In this document: positions 10,738 to 22,600 of the stretch, piece by piece
Numbering within the stretch: position 1 is the first letter of the stretch
Layout: each line of letters starts with the position of its first letter
Source of the DNA: Lanius collurio
Taxonomy: Eukaryota > Chordata > Aves > Passeriformes > Laniidae
NCBI GenBank assembly: GCA_020086605.1
Contig: JACBWW010000045.1
Location: forward strand, 2,211,379-2,275,378
Reading direction: 5' to 3'
DNA length: 64,000 nucleotides
Notes under the pieces: generated by a model
Databases searched by the model: none
What the model saw: the letters and a program-made list of their open reading frames with translations, nothing else
Told to the model about the DNA's origin: nothing
Made by a program: the position numbers and the translations under genes

Positions 10738-12659
10738 CAATTGAACTTCAATGCTTTCCATGAAAAGAACCCAAGGGACACACTCTGATCCAGGACCCAG
10801 CAGCCCGAGGTGCTCAGCAAAAACCAAGAGTTCCAATTTCACCCTTTCTTCACATATTTACAAGGTTTTCCAGCTGTTCCCAGCAGCAGGAGTGGGACTG
10901 ATGGAGACCTCAGCTGGGGACGGCCACTGTGGGAAGCCACCGGCGCTGTCAGATCACTTTTGGTACAACCCATGGCCAGACTCTATCCCTTCTCCACAAA
11001 AACCAAACCAAAACTACATCATCCCTCCACTTCCCCCTCCACTCCAGCCACTACTCCCAAGGGATTCCACTGTCACTGTCACCGCTGCCACCACTGCCCA
11101 GCCAGGGCTCTGCCCACTCAGGGAAACACAGGCCAAGGTGTGGCAGAGGGAGGAGGGAAAGGGGGATTTTTTAAGACACAATTTTCTGGGATTTCCCCAT
11201 CGGGGAATGGGGGTCCTGGTGGGACCTCCCAGGCCAGGATGGGCAGTGGATCCCACAGAGGAGAGAGGGACGGAAGGTGCTACACGGGGAAAGTGGGAGG
11301 AGCACCCACTGGGGTGCGTCTCTCCCGAGGGAAGCAGCTGGTTTGGGACCCTGGAAGCAGAACCACCTCGGGATGTTGAGGGCAGGAGGAGAGCTGGGAC
11401 ATCCTGCTCCACTCTAGCCCAAATTCCTGCCCTAAACCACCACAAACCCAACATGACACCACGGGATGCTCCCAGCCCGCTCAGGGCCAAACCCCAGCGC
11501 AGCAGCTGGGCCACCAGATCCCCCCAAGTCACTGGATCCTCCCAGGCCATGGACCCCCTCTGTCCCTGCTCTGCCCCCGCCCCCGCCCGCTCCTCGTCAA
11601 GGCACTTTAGCAGAGCAGCTCCCTCGCTCTTTGGGCACTTCCTAACGCAGGACTCGGGGCCCTGGGGACAGGCAGGAACAGCCCAGGTGGGAACAGCCCC
11701 TCTGGCCCCACTCCTGCTCCCTGAGCAAAAGCAGCTACTGCTGGAAGGAAAATAAAGTGAGGAAGGGGGGACAGCCTGAGGACAGGCAGTGACAGGGCAC
11801 CGCCAGCCCCACCCGGCTCACTGGCATCAGCCACGGTGCCAGCAGCTCCTCCTGGGAAGAGGAAGCTGGGAATGATCCCACCAGACAGGCTCAAACCCTT
11901 CCAGTTTTGGGCAGGAGACGGGCAAGGCAAGGGCAGGGGAGCCTGGGCTGTGGGACCCCCGGGAGGTGGCAGGACAGGGAATGCTCCTGCACCAGGAGCA
12001 GGGTGGGGAACAGGCACAGCAGGGGCTGGTCCCCAAAGCAGGTCCTGCCGAGGGGCACTGGATTCTCCAGGTAAATCAGGAGGGTGGAAAAGCCTTTGGC
12101 TCAGCTCTCAACCAAGCCAAGCCTGGTGCTCCAGCCTCTTGGGGGGGCTTCCAGCCCCAAGCACCAGCCTCCTCCTGACACCCCCAGCATGAGCTGCAGG
12201 TTGGGAACCTTTGTTTTCCAGTTTTCCTTTCCAAGGGCAACCACCTGCAGTATGCCCAGCTTGGGAGGGGGCTGCAGCTCCTCCCTGCCACCCCCTACTT
12301 TGCTTCCAGCAGGCTCAGCCCCAGCCTGATGGAAAGCCAAAGGCTTTTTTCCACAGTGGGATGCTCCAAAGGGGTTGGGAAGAGCTGCCAGGCCACGGCT
12401 GCTCCACGTGGGGCAGGAGTGATGTCCGGCCCCTCGTGCACGGAACGCTTGAGACAGGGTGGAGATAGAATTTTTTTTCTTTCTTTCTTTTTATAAAGAG
12501 ACTAAAACAAGAGTCAACAGCTACGAACACAAAAGTTTCCAGGGGCAGCGGGGGGAGAGGAATCTGCCCCATGGCCGGCGGGATGACGTGCTGGAAGGAG
12601 GTGACGGCATGTGCCCAGAGGTGGCGGGTCGGAGTCCCACCCGGAATTCACAAAAATAA

Positions 12660-12716
12660 AAATGTTACAAAAAAATTAAAATAATTATAATAATAATAAT
12701 AGTAGTAGTAGTAAAT
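12660..12716. repeat. AT-rich microsatellite (TAA/TAG)n
   Basis: An A-rich lead is followed by about five TAA/AAT units and four TAG units in the EFNB1 3'UTR. It is a simple trinucleotide repeat with an internal change of unit. Confidence 0.9.
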
Positions 12717-13242
12717 CGGGTTTGCCAGCTTCCTCCCTGCACAGTTGTCTGCATCTTGGCACCTTGGCAAAGCATCCTCCTCCTCCTCATCCCCCTGTGC
12801 ACTCGCTGCTCCTGGGACCGGGGCCCCAGCGTCGCTCCAGGCTCCGGGACCCCGCGGTGCTGGCGGGCACTTCCCACAGGGCCGCAGGGGTGACGCGGGG
12901 AAATCCTAAACCACAAAGGGGAGGTGGAGTCTCCAGGTTTGCCAGCGGTGTCCCGAGCACGGAAAGGCACGGCGCCTGCCCCCTACGGCCGGCCACAGTC
13001 TGGAGAAGAAGAGGAGGAGGCTGAAGGCTCACCCTCAGAGTCTCGGGATTACAAAAGCTGAGAACTACAAAACTAAATACAAAGGGGAGAATCAGCACGT
13101 GAGCGTTGAGCCCTCCGCTCCCCGGCGCCGCTCCCGGCGCTGCCCGCGCCGTGCCGGGGTGGGCGTTTCGCTTCCTCCCTGCGGCGCCAGCCCCATGCCC
13201 GGCGCTCCCGCACTGCTGCATCGGCCGTTCCCAGGCTGCTCC

Positions 13243-13631
13243 TCACACCTTGTAGTAAATGTTGGCTGGGCTCTGCGGGGGCATCTCCTGCACGATGTAG
13301 ACGGGGTGCCCGTAGTCCCCGCTCACCTTCTCGTAGTGCGGGCAGTAGTTGTTCTCTGTAGTCCGTAAGGGGATGATGATGTCGCTGGGCTCCGAGCCCG
13401 CGTTCCCGCTGCATTTGGGGCTGGCCAAGGTGCTGAGGGACAAGGCTGCGGCTCGCTGCTGCGTGTGCTTCCGGTGCCGCTTGCGGATCTTGATCAGGAG
13501 CACGACGAGGAAGATGATGATGAGGATGAAGATGACGCAGCCAGCGCCGATGGCCGCAAACACGGCCACCTTGGAGCTCAGGAAGCCATCGCTGGGACCT
13601 TGGGTCTCCTGGCCATCCTGGTTGACAGAGC
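13243..13631 (-). CDS. EFNB1: EFNB1 exon 5: transmembrane helix and cytoplasmic tail
   Basis: The terminal coding exon follows acceptor CCTTGCCTTGCAG and runs to the TGA at 13,245-13,243. It encodes the end of the stalk ([20 protein letters not shown]), a transmembrane helix (about 227-252), [20 protein letters not shown], and the nearly invariant ephrin-B tail with [20 protein letters not shown] and [13 protein letters not shown]. The last four residues, YYKV, are the PDZ-binding motif used in reverse signalling. The tail tyrosines are Src-family targets and SH2 docking sites in known ephrin-Bs. Confidence 0.97.
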
Positions 13632-16600
13632 CTGCAAGGCAAGGGGAGATGAGTTAGGCAGCCAGATCCATGCTGTCCATGCACGGATCACACCTGTGGA
13701 GCAGGGGGATGAGTCGCCCATAGTTCCTCTCTGCCCCCAAACTCAGCACAACATTCTCCTGTCGTGCTCCCAAGGAGGGGAGCCCCCACCTCCAAGGGGA
13801 CAGCACTTGCTCCCCCCACCTTCCCTCCCCACTGAGACCCACACAGCCCTGGGAAGGACTGGGCAGGGCAGGCAGGAGCCCCAGGAATGCACAGAGGGGC
13901 CATCACATGCTCTGCCGCCCATCCTGCACCACTGATCCCCTTCCCATCTCCCAGGCTATGGAGCAGAGTTCAGGTGATCGTGTTCAGGTGACACCGTTCC
14001 AGTCCCAGGGAGCCTTCGCTCCCCACAACAGACCTGGATGCCCTGGTGAACGTGGGCTCTGACACCCAGAGCCCCCCAGTCTCCAATTACTGACCCCCGG
14101 GCCAGGGCAGCCACAGCTCCCGCAGGGGGAGCGCTCAGAGGCCGATCCAAGCAGGAAGAAAAGAGAGACTCTTCCTGGCTTCATCTGATTCCACTTTGCT
14201 CTCAGAAGGGTCAGGAACTCAGGAAACTACCTTCAAAGGGCTCTCACACTCGAGGACCTCACCTCCTCCAAGCCCTCCCAGATGTATTGTGAGGAACACA
14301 TGGGAAGAAGGAGGAGGAGGAAGAAGAAGGCTGAAACAGCACTTCCCTGCAAAGCTCTGCCAAGAGCAGGGAAAACAAACCCAAGGTGCTCTGCACCCTG
14401 GGCTTGGGACACCAGCAGGATGGCAGAGATGGGCACAATGCTTACAGCAAACCCATCCAGATCCCTGATCCAGAGAGTCTGGTATCCCTGGGATCCAAGC
14501 AACAAGCTCAACCAGGAGGGGCTGCATTGGCCCCACGGCAGGCAGAACCCCATCCTTCTCCTGGGGATCCCTGGAATACCCACCTGGCTTGCCAGGCTCC
14601 TCCACCGCTGGGACCTTGCTGCGTGGGCTCTGCGTGACAACTTTCACGGTGTCATCTGACTCCTTGCTCGGCCGACTTGTTGTCAGCTGCTCTGGGATCA
14701 CCGCGTTTGGATCTGGGAAAGAGGAGGGGAGGGATGGATGAGAAGCCTTAATCCAACCTGGAAGGCAGCAGCTTGCTCCAAGTGCCCCCAAATGCCAGCC
14801 ACTCCCACGGGGCACAGGAGTGCTGGGAGATGCAGAGAGCAACAGAGCAAGGCTGAGCTGCTCCAGGGCTTGTGGGAAGGAGGTCCCCACCCTAATTCCC
14901 TGGTTTGCTGTTTTCAGAGCTCCCGTGCGTGGGCTGGGACAGGTTTCTTGCTCGGGCAGCAGGAGGAAGGGAAGGGAAGGGCAGGCAGGAGGCCAAGGCT
15001 GCAGCACAGCTTTGCCTGTTTATTATAAATATTGGCCCTGACGTGCAAACACAATAATGAGAAGCAGAATCGGGAGCTGCGCATCCGAGTTGGGGCCGAA
15101 ATGAGCCCGGGGCATCACTGGGGCAGGGAAGCAGCTCCGGACAGAGGTGGTGGGGAGCAGGAGCTCCAGGAGAAGATTCCATTGGTGATATCCCTGGTGT
15201 CCCACTGCCATCAGAGTCCCCATAGCCCGGTGGCCTCCACAGCCGAGAGCAACCAAGCCCAATCCCTGATGCCTGACCAGCTCCAATCCCCCCTTGGATG
15301 CCCAGGAAGTCACAGGGGCGCTGCCTGTGCCACCCCCCAAGGCACTCGCAGGGCTCATGGGTCCTGTGCCGAGCTCACTTCCAGCTGGGATACAGCCCAC
15401 GAGGTAACCAGGAACAATGGCTCCCTTTCAATCCCCATGCTCCACACATGCGCCATGTTGGCAAGAGAAAAAAGGCAGGAAGCAAGATCCTAAAAATGAA
15501 ATTCTGCTGAACTAACCCAGGAGTGCTCCCAGCAGCAGCTGGCCTGGCCTCAGTTTCCCTGGAATCTTGAACTCCCACACTTCCCAGAGGGACAGAGACC
15601 CTGTGTCAACGGGAAACAGGAGACCCCAGGGAACAGGAGGACTCACCCTGCCCCACTTTCATGACAATCTTCATGGAGCGTGTCTGGCAGACCCCTCCTT
15701 CCCGGTTCTCCAGGCCATCCAGTGTGCCATTGGAAGTGGCTGCAAGAAAAGAGAGGGAATGTTAGACAGGTTCCTAGGAGCTGGAAGGGCACTGCTGGGC
15801 AGCTCCTTGCATCCTTGCTGGGAAGTTCCCTGGCATTACTGTGCAGATCCTCACTGCCTCCTGGCACTGCCAGGCAGGTCCCAGCTATCCCCTGGCACCT
15901 CCTACCCCAGGGATTCACTCCTGATCCCCCATTAGAGTCACATCTTCATGCCCCAACTTGGAGTCCACTAAATTCCCAGCTCCTGCTCCTTCCAAAGCTG
16001 CCTGCAGCAGTGAGGACATGATCCCTGCAGCTTCCTCTCACTGCCACATCCACACAAGTGAGCCATTCTCCATGCCTGCACCCTCCTCCCCCTTTAATTC
16101 CTGGATAATTTCCTTTGCTCCTGGTGCAGAATGGGAACACTTGCATATGCACAGTTTAAATTATACATCTCTAATTACACCCTGTGCCTCGGTGAAGAAT
16201 GTAAACTCAGAGCCCCAGTGGGCTCTGGGGGCTCTAATTGCAGGGCAGAAGTCACTTAAATTCACATTAACTTTTCGATGGAGTTGGCATGGAGTTTTCA
16301 GCCCTTGGATCCCACGGGAGCACAGGGAAGGTCCCCCACCCTCTGGCACTCTGCGAGGCTCAGGGCAGGGGGGACACAAGAGAGAATAACCCCAAATGAG
16401 AGGATTGCAGGATTAAGCACCTAAATGGCACATTCTGCTAAACAGACTCAAAAACCTCATTTCTGATCCCACAAGAGCCCTGGATGTGGCCGCTGTGCCT
16501 GGCACGGAGCCAGATTTGCCCAGGGACCAGGATGGTTCCTACCCCATCAACTCCTTCATTGTGGCAAACACAAATCATCCCAGTGCTCCACCAAATCCAA

Positions 16601-19600
16601 CCACAGGGAAAAATTCGCCCTGGGAAGCAGTGAAACCTGGGGGGAGCTCGGCAATAGCTTGGGGAAGGCGATGGAGAATCACAGAGTCCAGGGATAATTT
16701 TCCAGACACAAGGCAGGACTTGGCCAACACAGCACAGCCAACACCTCCCTGAGCCTCAAGGCCAAAGCTCAGCCCCGGGGTTTCAGGTTCCCTGTACAAT
16801 TCTGGCCTCCATCCCACAAAAATGCAGGTCTGGGAGGGCAGGTGACTGACGGAAATTTGGGATGAATCCATTGGATCCTGCTGGGTGTTGGTGAGGGGAC
16901 AGGAAGAGGCTGGACTACAGAGAAGGGATGTCTTTCCACATTCCCCTGCCCGCAGCAGGAGGCTGGGTGCCTCCATCAGCCTCCACACCGGGATACTCTG
17001 GAAAGCACAACCAGATCCTGCCGGGAAGCAGGCTCCAAGTCCATCAGCTCTTTCCAAACACCTCTGTGCAACCAAGGCTCTTGCCTGAAACCCTAGCAAA
17101 TATTTTCCTGATCAGAAAGTCCCTGGGCCATTTGCTGAGTTATCACCTCTCCCGCAGCAGGGTCCCCCCCGCCAGCGGCTCCCGGGATGGAGCCGTGCAT
17201 CCAGCTGGGACGGAGCATCCAGCTGGGATCTGCTGGCGGCCGTTCCGACAGCAGCACTGTCAGCACCAAGCCCCACGCAAACGCCTGGGAATGCGGAGAA
17301 ACGCCCCCGACAGCCTGCACGAGTTCTCTGGAATCCAAACAGGATGGACCTGAGCTCAGACTCCCCATAAAAACTCATCGGGAGCGAACTCCAGCAGAAA
17401 GCTCGGCAGCCCAGTTCTCCCAAGCCAGAGGCGCCGGTTTGGGGGTGAAATCAGCACATACGTCCCAGCTCATGGCCCTGAAGCAGCTCCTTCAACAGTT
17501 TCCCAGCTTCCCCGCTCCATGCCATTGGTTGTTCCATCTCAAAGAAACTCATCCATCGAGGGAGAAGGGAGCAGTCTGTAAAAACCACTCCCTGTGAGGC
17601 CTCACAAGGTCTGATTTATAAATAATTAACTAGTTATATCAAAATGAGGTAACAAGCAACCAGAGTTCACTGTGGGGGGAACCAGAAGATCCCACAAAGG
17701 CAGCAGTTCCTGCAAATAACTATGAGACGTTCCATCCATGTATAACAAAATTATTAAACGTCCAAAGAGGACAGAGGGAGCAGCTGGAGTCACAGGGATG
17801 GCAGCTGGAGCCATAGGGATGGATGAAGGGACACAGGTGAGCATCCTTCTTCCCACCTCCCACTTGGACATGAAGTTTCTTCTTGTTCTGACCATGGAAA
17901 TGATGAGGGAGAAAGTAGCTTGGAGAAGGAACCACGTGGAAAAGTGAAGCAGTTGCTTGAGCGAACAGAAGAAGAGGAAAACATTTGTAAAACCCATAGT
18001 GATGGTCTTGGAATGGCCTCTGGAAACAAGGACATGAGCTGCCACATTCCATGTAAATCCACAATGGGCTGGAGAGAAGCTGGATGCTTCATGCAGATGG
18101 TTGGGCTTCCAAAAGTCAAAATCCTAAATCCCCAAATCCATCCAAACGGTGTAGAGTCCAGATAGTTTGATGTGAACACATAGGACAGGGTGACGGGAGA
18201 GCAGCAGGTCCCTGATGCATCAGGAAAGGCTCCTCCAGCACAATTCCCTGTGAAGCTCAGCGATGAAGAGCTGCTCCTCCTGCTCTGTTTCCTGCTTTTC
18301 CAGTGGAAGAAGCCCCAGCAGAAGGCTCCAGGCTCAGCTCAGCCCAGCTCCAGTGGATCCACACTGGGATCCAGGAGGCACTTGATGGATTCCACAGGTG
18401 CCTGTGCCACTCACTGCCATGCTTAGGGTGAGCCGTGGTGACACCACCAATCCTCAGCTGCCAATGGAATCCACAATCAGCAACCCAGAGGGAAATGTTA
18501 AATCCACAGGCACAGCAGCGGCTGCAGGAGAGCTTGGGAGAGCCCCAGGCTGGAGAGAGGAGGCTGCAGGGCAAGCAGCAGGAGGCACAGCTGTGACACG
18601 ATGAAGGAAGCCGGGCAGGGAGCTGGGAATACCCACGGAATAGGAAATGGCAGGTCTCAAACAACACTCTCACCTCCCCATGCCACACCAGCAAGGCTCA
18701 ATCCAGCCAGCCCCAGCGACACTGAGCATACAGGAGCATTTTCCTGCCCTATTCCATTTTGGATGGATTCACAGGTTGGCTGTAGGACCGGGTAAACAAA
18801 AATAACCTCTGGCCAGCGACTTCCAAAGGCCGACTTCCAAAGGCCACTCCCAGCCCTGAGAGCCATCAGATGCCTCTGCCCTAATGGAGCATTAAGCCCC
18901 GGGCTGCTGAGTGATGAGGATTTAACAGTGATACCATTAACCATGTAATTGCTTGTCAATTTAGAGGAGATGCTCAGCCACCATGGAAGCCAGGCAGGAC
19001 CTCCACTCCTGGAATCCCACATGCCCATGCAGCCCAGTGACACACACCATGGAGCTGGAACATATGGCTGCGACCCCCGACAACCCCATGGTCCCGTCTC
19101 CAAGCCAGCAATGCCATGTGCTGTCCCTGCTGCCTCCCCATCGCCAGCACTCGGTGTCACCAGAGCTTTTCTCCCTCCCTTAAAAATATTTCAAAGGAGA
19201 ACTCGGGTTTTGGCAGATGGGAGATGCTGGAAGTAATACCTGGCAAGAGATGAAGGCAAGGGTCTCTTAAATGGTCAGCCTTGGCCAGAGCGAGATGTTT
19301 GGTTTCTCTGCTGGATTCCCTCTAGCAGGGCTGCGTTATGATTTGGGCCCCAAAGCACAATTAATGTGCTGAGACTGTAGCGAATCCAAGTCTCTTTCCT
19401 TTTATTGCTCTTAATCACTCTTCCATCTGTGCAACACAGCCCTGCTCCAGCCCCAGCCAGGCACGGCGCGGCCGCAGCCCGGCCGCCATCCCCACCACTC
19501 CCCTTGCCCCAGACCTGCACGAAGTTCGTGTTTCCATCACTTCAGGAGAGGTGGCAGCATCCCACCGGTGCCCCACAGCCTGATCCCAATCCCACCAGAG

Positions 19601-22600
19601 CCAAGGGACTGACCCTAGCAAGGGCAGCTGGTGCACAGCAGCCTCAGCCCAGCCTGGACACCCCTGGGCTGAAAGCCCCTTCTGGCACAGGTGAAGCCCC
19701 TACAGGTCACCCTGGAGATGTGCCTCCCACATCTCCAACATGCTTAGACACTGCCAGAGATCCTTGCAGGACTCCACATGCAGACTGCACTTCAAATAAA
19801 AAAATCCCAGCTCCTGCCACCTCCCCTCTCCAGGTCTTTCAAGCTGTTTTACACCCCCTCGGTATCACTGAGGTGCTGCCCTGGAGCCCAACCCACCACG
19901 GGCACTGAGCTCCTTCCCCCATCCCAACCAGGCTGCCACCCCAGGGGACACAAAGCCGCTTCCAGGTCACCTAGAGGCACCCTCCTGCTCCAGTGCTCAC
20001 CAACTCCCTGGGGCCTCCGGGGAGCACGGCTTGGTTTCAGGCCCTGCTGCTCCTCCTCATGCTCCTCCCGGGCAGCAGGGCCACGCAGCTCCTGCTCAGG
20101 GCATTCCGTTACCGGTATTACCAATATTAATATCAGTGTCACATCCTAGCCAGCCCTGCTGTGGGGACATGAGCCCCCCACCCTGCACACATCCCCCAGC
20201 CCTTTCCCTGAGCTCCAGCACACTGGCTGGGGCTGCTGCCAGCGCCGGGGCAGGGGCTGTGCAGGGGGAGCCCACCCCACGCTGTCACACTGCCAGCGGG
20301 GCCGGCAGCCTCCTTCCAGCCTCCTTCCAGGCTTCTCGCAGCCTTCCCGAGGCAGCTGCGCCGGGAAGGGGCCCTGCAGCCCCTGAAACGCCTGTGTGAG
20401 CCAGCCCGGCCCTGTCCCGTCCCCACACAGCGCAGGAGGTGCAAGGCTTGGGTTTCACAGCCACTCCTGCCAGCTCCAGAGCTGCTCCAGGCCTGCTCCA
20501 GCCACATTGTCCAGCATGGAAAGAGAAGAGCCATGGAGGCTGCCCAGAGGAGGGCCCCCTCTGCTCTCCTCCCTGGCATCAGGGCACTGCCAGGCCCATG
20601 CCCATGCCATGAAGCCAACTGGGATTGCTGTGTCTCTCCCCACACCTGTACTGGGCAGGTGAGAAGCCTGTTGCTGCATCCAGCCCATGGAGCACCGGGG
20701 ATCTGGCCATCCCACCCCACGCTCCCTGCTCCAGCAAACGCAGTGGGAAAATCCCCAGTTCAAATGCACTGCTGGAAACAGGAATGAAAATCATCTCATG
20801 GGGTTTAGCTGGGATGGGGTTCAGCTTTCCCTGGCCAGGGTCAGCACCCCCAAAACCAAATTAAAGGGTTAAATTAACCCCATTCCTTATAGAGAGCAGA
20901 GGGACACTCACACAGTTACAGAGGGAAGAAGGGAGGACACCACCCACCACACTCTTCCTCACCACCTACAGCTCCATTCTCTCCCGTTCTTTCCTGGGGC
21001 AAAGGGAGAACAACAGGCAGACAGTGAAGTATCCACTGGAAAAAGACACTTTAACCCAAGTAATGCTTAAGTGAAAAGCTAATTTCCCATTAAAACAGCT
21101 TTCTGGTGGAAAATTATAACCAACTCTAATTAGTATCATAATTAAGAGTCACTGCTTGATTGCAGGGAACCTCATCCAGGCTGGAAAGCACATCTTGGCT
21201 GCAGGACTACGGCTTGGTGACTCACTCCAGCCCTTTATCATCAACACAGTGAGATGTCCATGTGGATGAGCAGCGGAAACTCACAGTGTCCCCATTCTGC
21301 TGCCTGCCCAGCTCAGGGGGACCACGGCCCTAAATAAACCCTTTGTCTTCAGGTCTATCCCTCCCTTCCAAAGAAAGCGCACATCATTGGGAGGGGAGGG
21401 TGATCTGTACAGTCTCTGCAGTCGCCTCAAGCAACTGGAGATGGGTCAGATGAAAGTGCCAGGTAATTCCCCACCTGATGCTCTGCCAGAGTCATTTGTG
21501 GGCCCCGCTGGGAGCAGGAGAGGAGAAAAGTAATTATTGCCTTTTAACAGGGTGGAAATCTCTCCTGTTAAGTAGCAAAACATCTGGGAGATGACTGAGA
21601 AATCCTTTGGGAAGGACTGGAGACAGAGAGTGCCATCCCCAGCTGCCCACCTGAGCTCAGGCTCCATCCTCACTCCCAGGGGCTCACAGAAAACCTCAGG
21701 TTATCAGGGACAGAGAGGCTGAGTCACATGCAGATCTTCTGGAAGCTCCAGCTGCCTGGGAGAGCTCAGGGAGCCAAGGAGGTGCCAGGCAGTGGGGAGG
21801 GACAGGAGCTCCAGGTGCTGTGGGACAGCGAGGAGGAAACCCCAGTGCAATTATAGGCAAACTTTGCATAAGCACCAGGAACTTCTGGACGTGGGGAGGT
21901 GACATCAGTGAAACTCCTGGCCCAGAATTGCAAATTATCCCTTGGCTGTGAGAGGAGCCAGACCAGGCACTGCTCCCACTGTGGTCATGCACCCACTGGA
22001 GTCTGGCTCAGAGCAAGATCACCTGCAGCTCCCAGTGCTGCACCCCACAACAGGTGGAGCAGGAGATGATCCATTGCTCCTGGGGATTGCATGGCAGGAC
22101 CTCAGGAGTTGGCCTCTGCTCCAGGTGGACACCAGTGAATGGATCAAATGGTCTCCAGCAACACCTTGATTTACAGGGTTCTGAAATTTTCAATAGATGC
22201 CACATAAATCCCTGACTATCCAGACAAGGATTTGCCTCCTTGGTGAGTAATGAATGGAGTAAAGGGCCTCTCTATCCCCAAATTAGAGCTGATCCCATTG
22301 CAGCCACCCCTGGATCCCAGTGCTCCCACAGCCCCCTCTCCATGAGCCTTCTAACTCCCACTCCACACTGGCAGGTGGGATCAAGAGCTCAGGCATTACA
22401 CAGCAGCAGCAAAACCATCACTGCCAGGGCAAAGAGACTCCGTATGGGGGGTGACACCAATCCTCTCTGGAAAGATGACCTGCTAAAGGTGCCACACACC
22501 ATCTGGGCTGGGCTGGCTGAGGGGTGGACACACACAGTTCCCTAGAAATTAGGGATGGAAAAGGGTGGCATGTCACAGTTCATTAATGCCAGACTCCCTG

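Larger units (their letters stand above)
10541..13242 (-). other. EFNB1: EFNB1 3' untranslated region (probable extent)
   Basis: The segment directly follows the EFNB1 stop codon, with no intron signal needed. It starts with a GC-rich part (about 13,090-13,240), includes a short TAA/TAG microsatellite, and ends in an AT-rich stretch (10,570-10,740) that contrasts with the surrounding GC-rich DNA, as terminal 3'UTR sequence often does. No AATAAA lies in this span on the minus strand. The best alternatives are TATAAA at 10,620-10,625 and at 12,488-12,493. The end point is an inference from composition. Confidence 0.5.

Noticed and set aside
20139..20720. 193-codon minus-strand frame in intron 2
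   Set aside because: Composition is generic GC-rich intron, no domain is recognised, and plausible flanking splice sites with matching phase are lacking.
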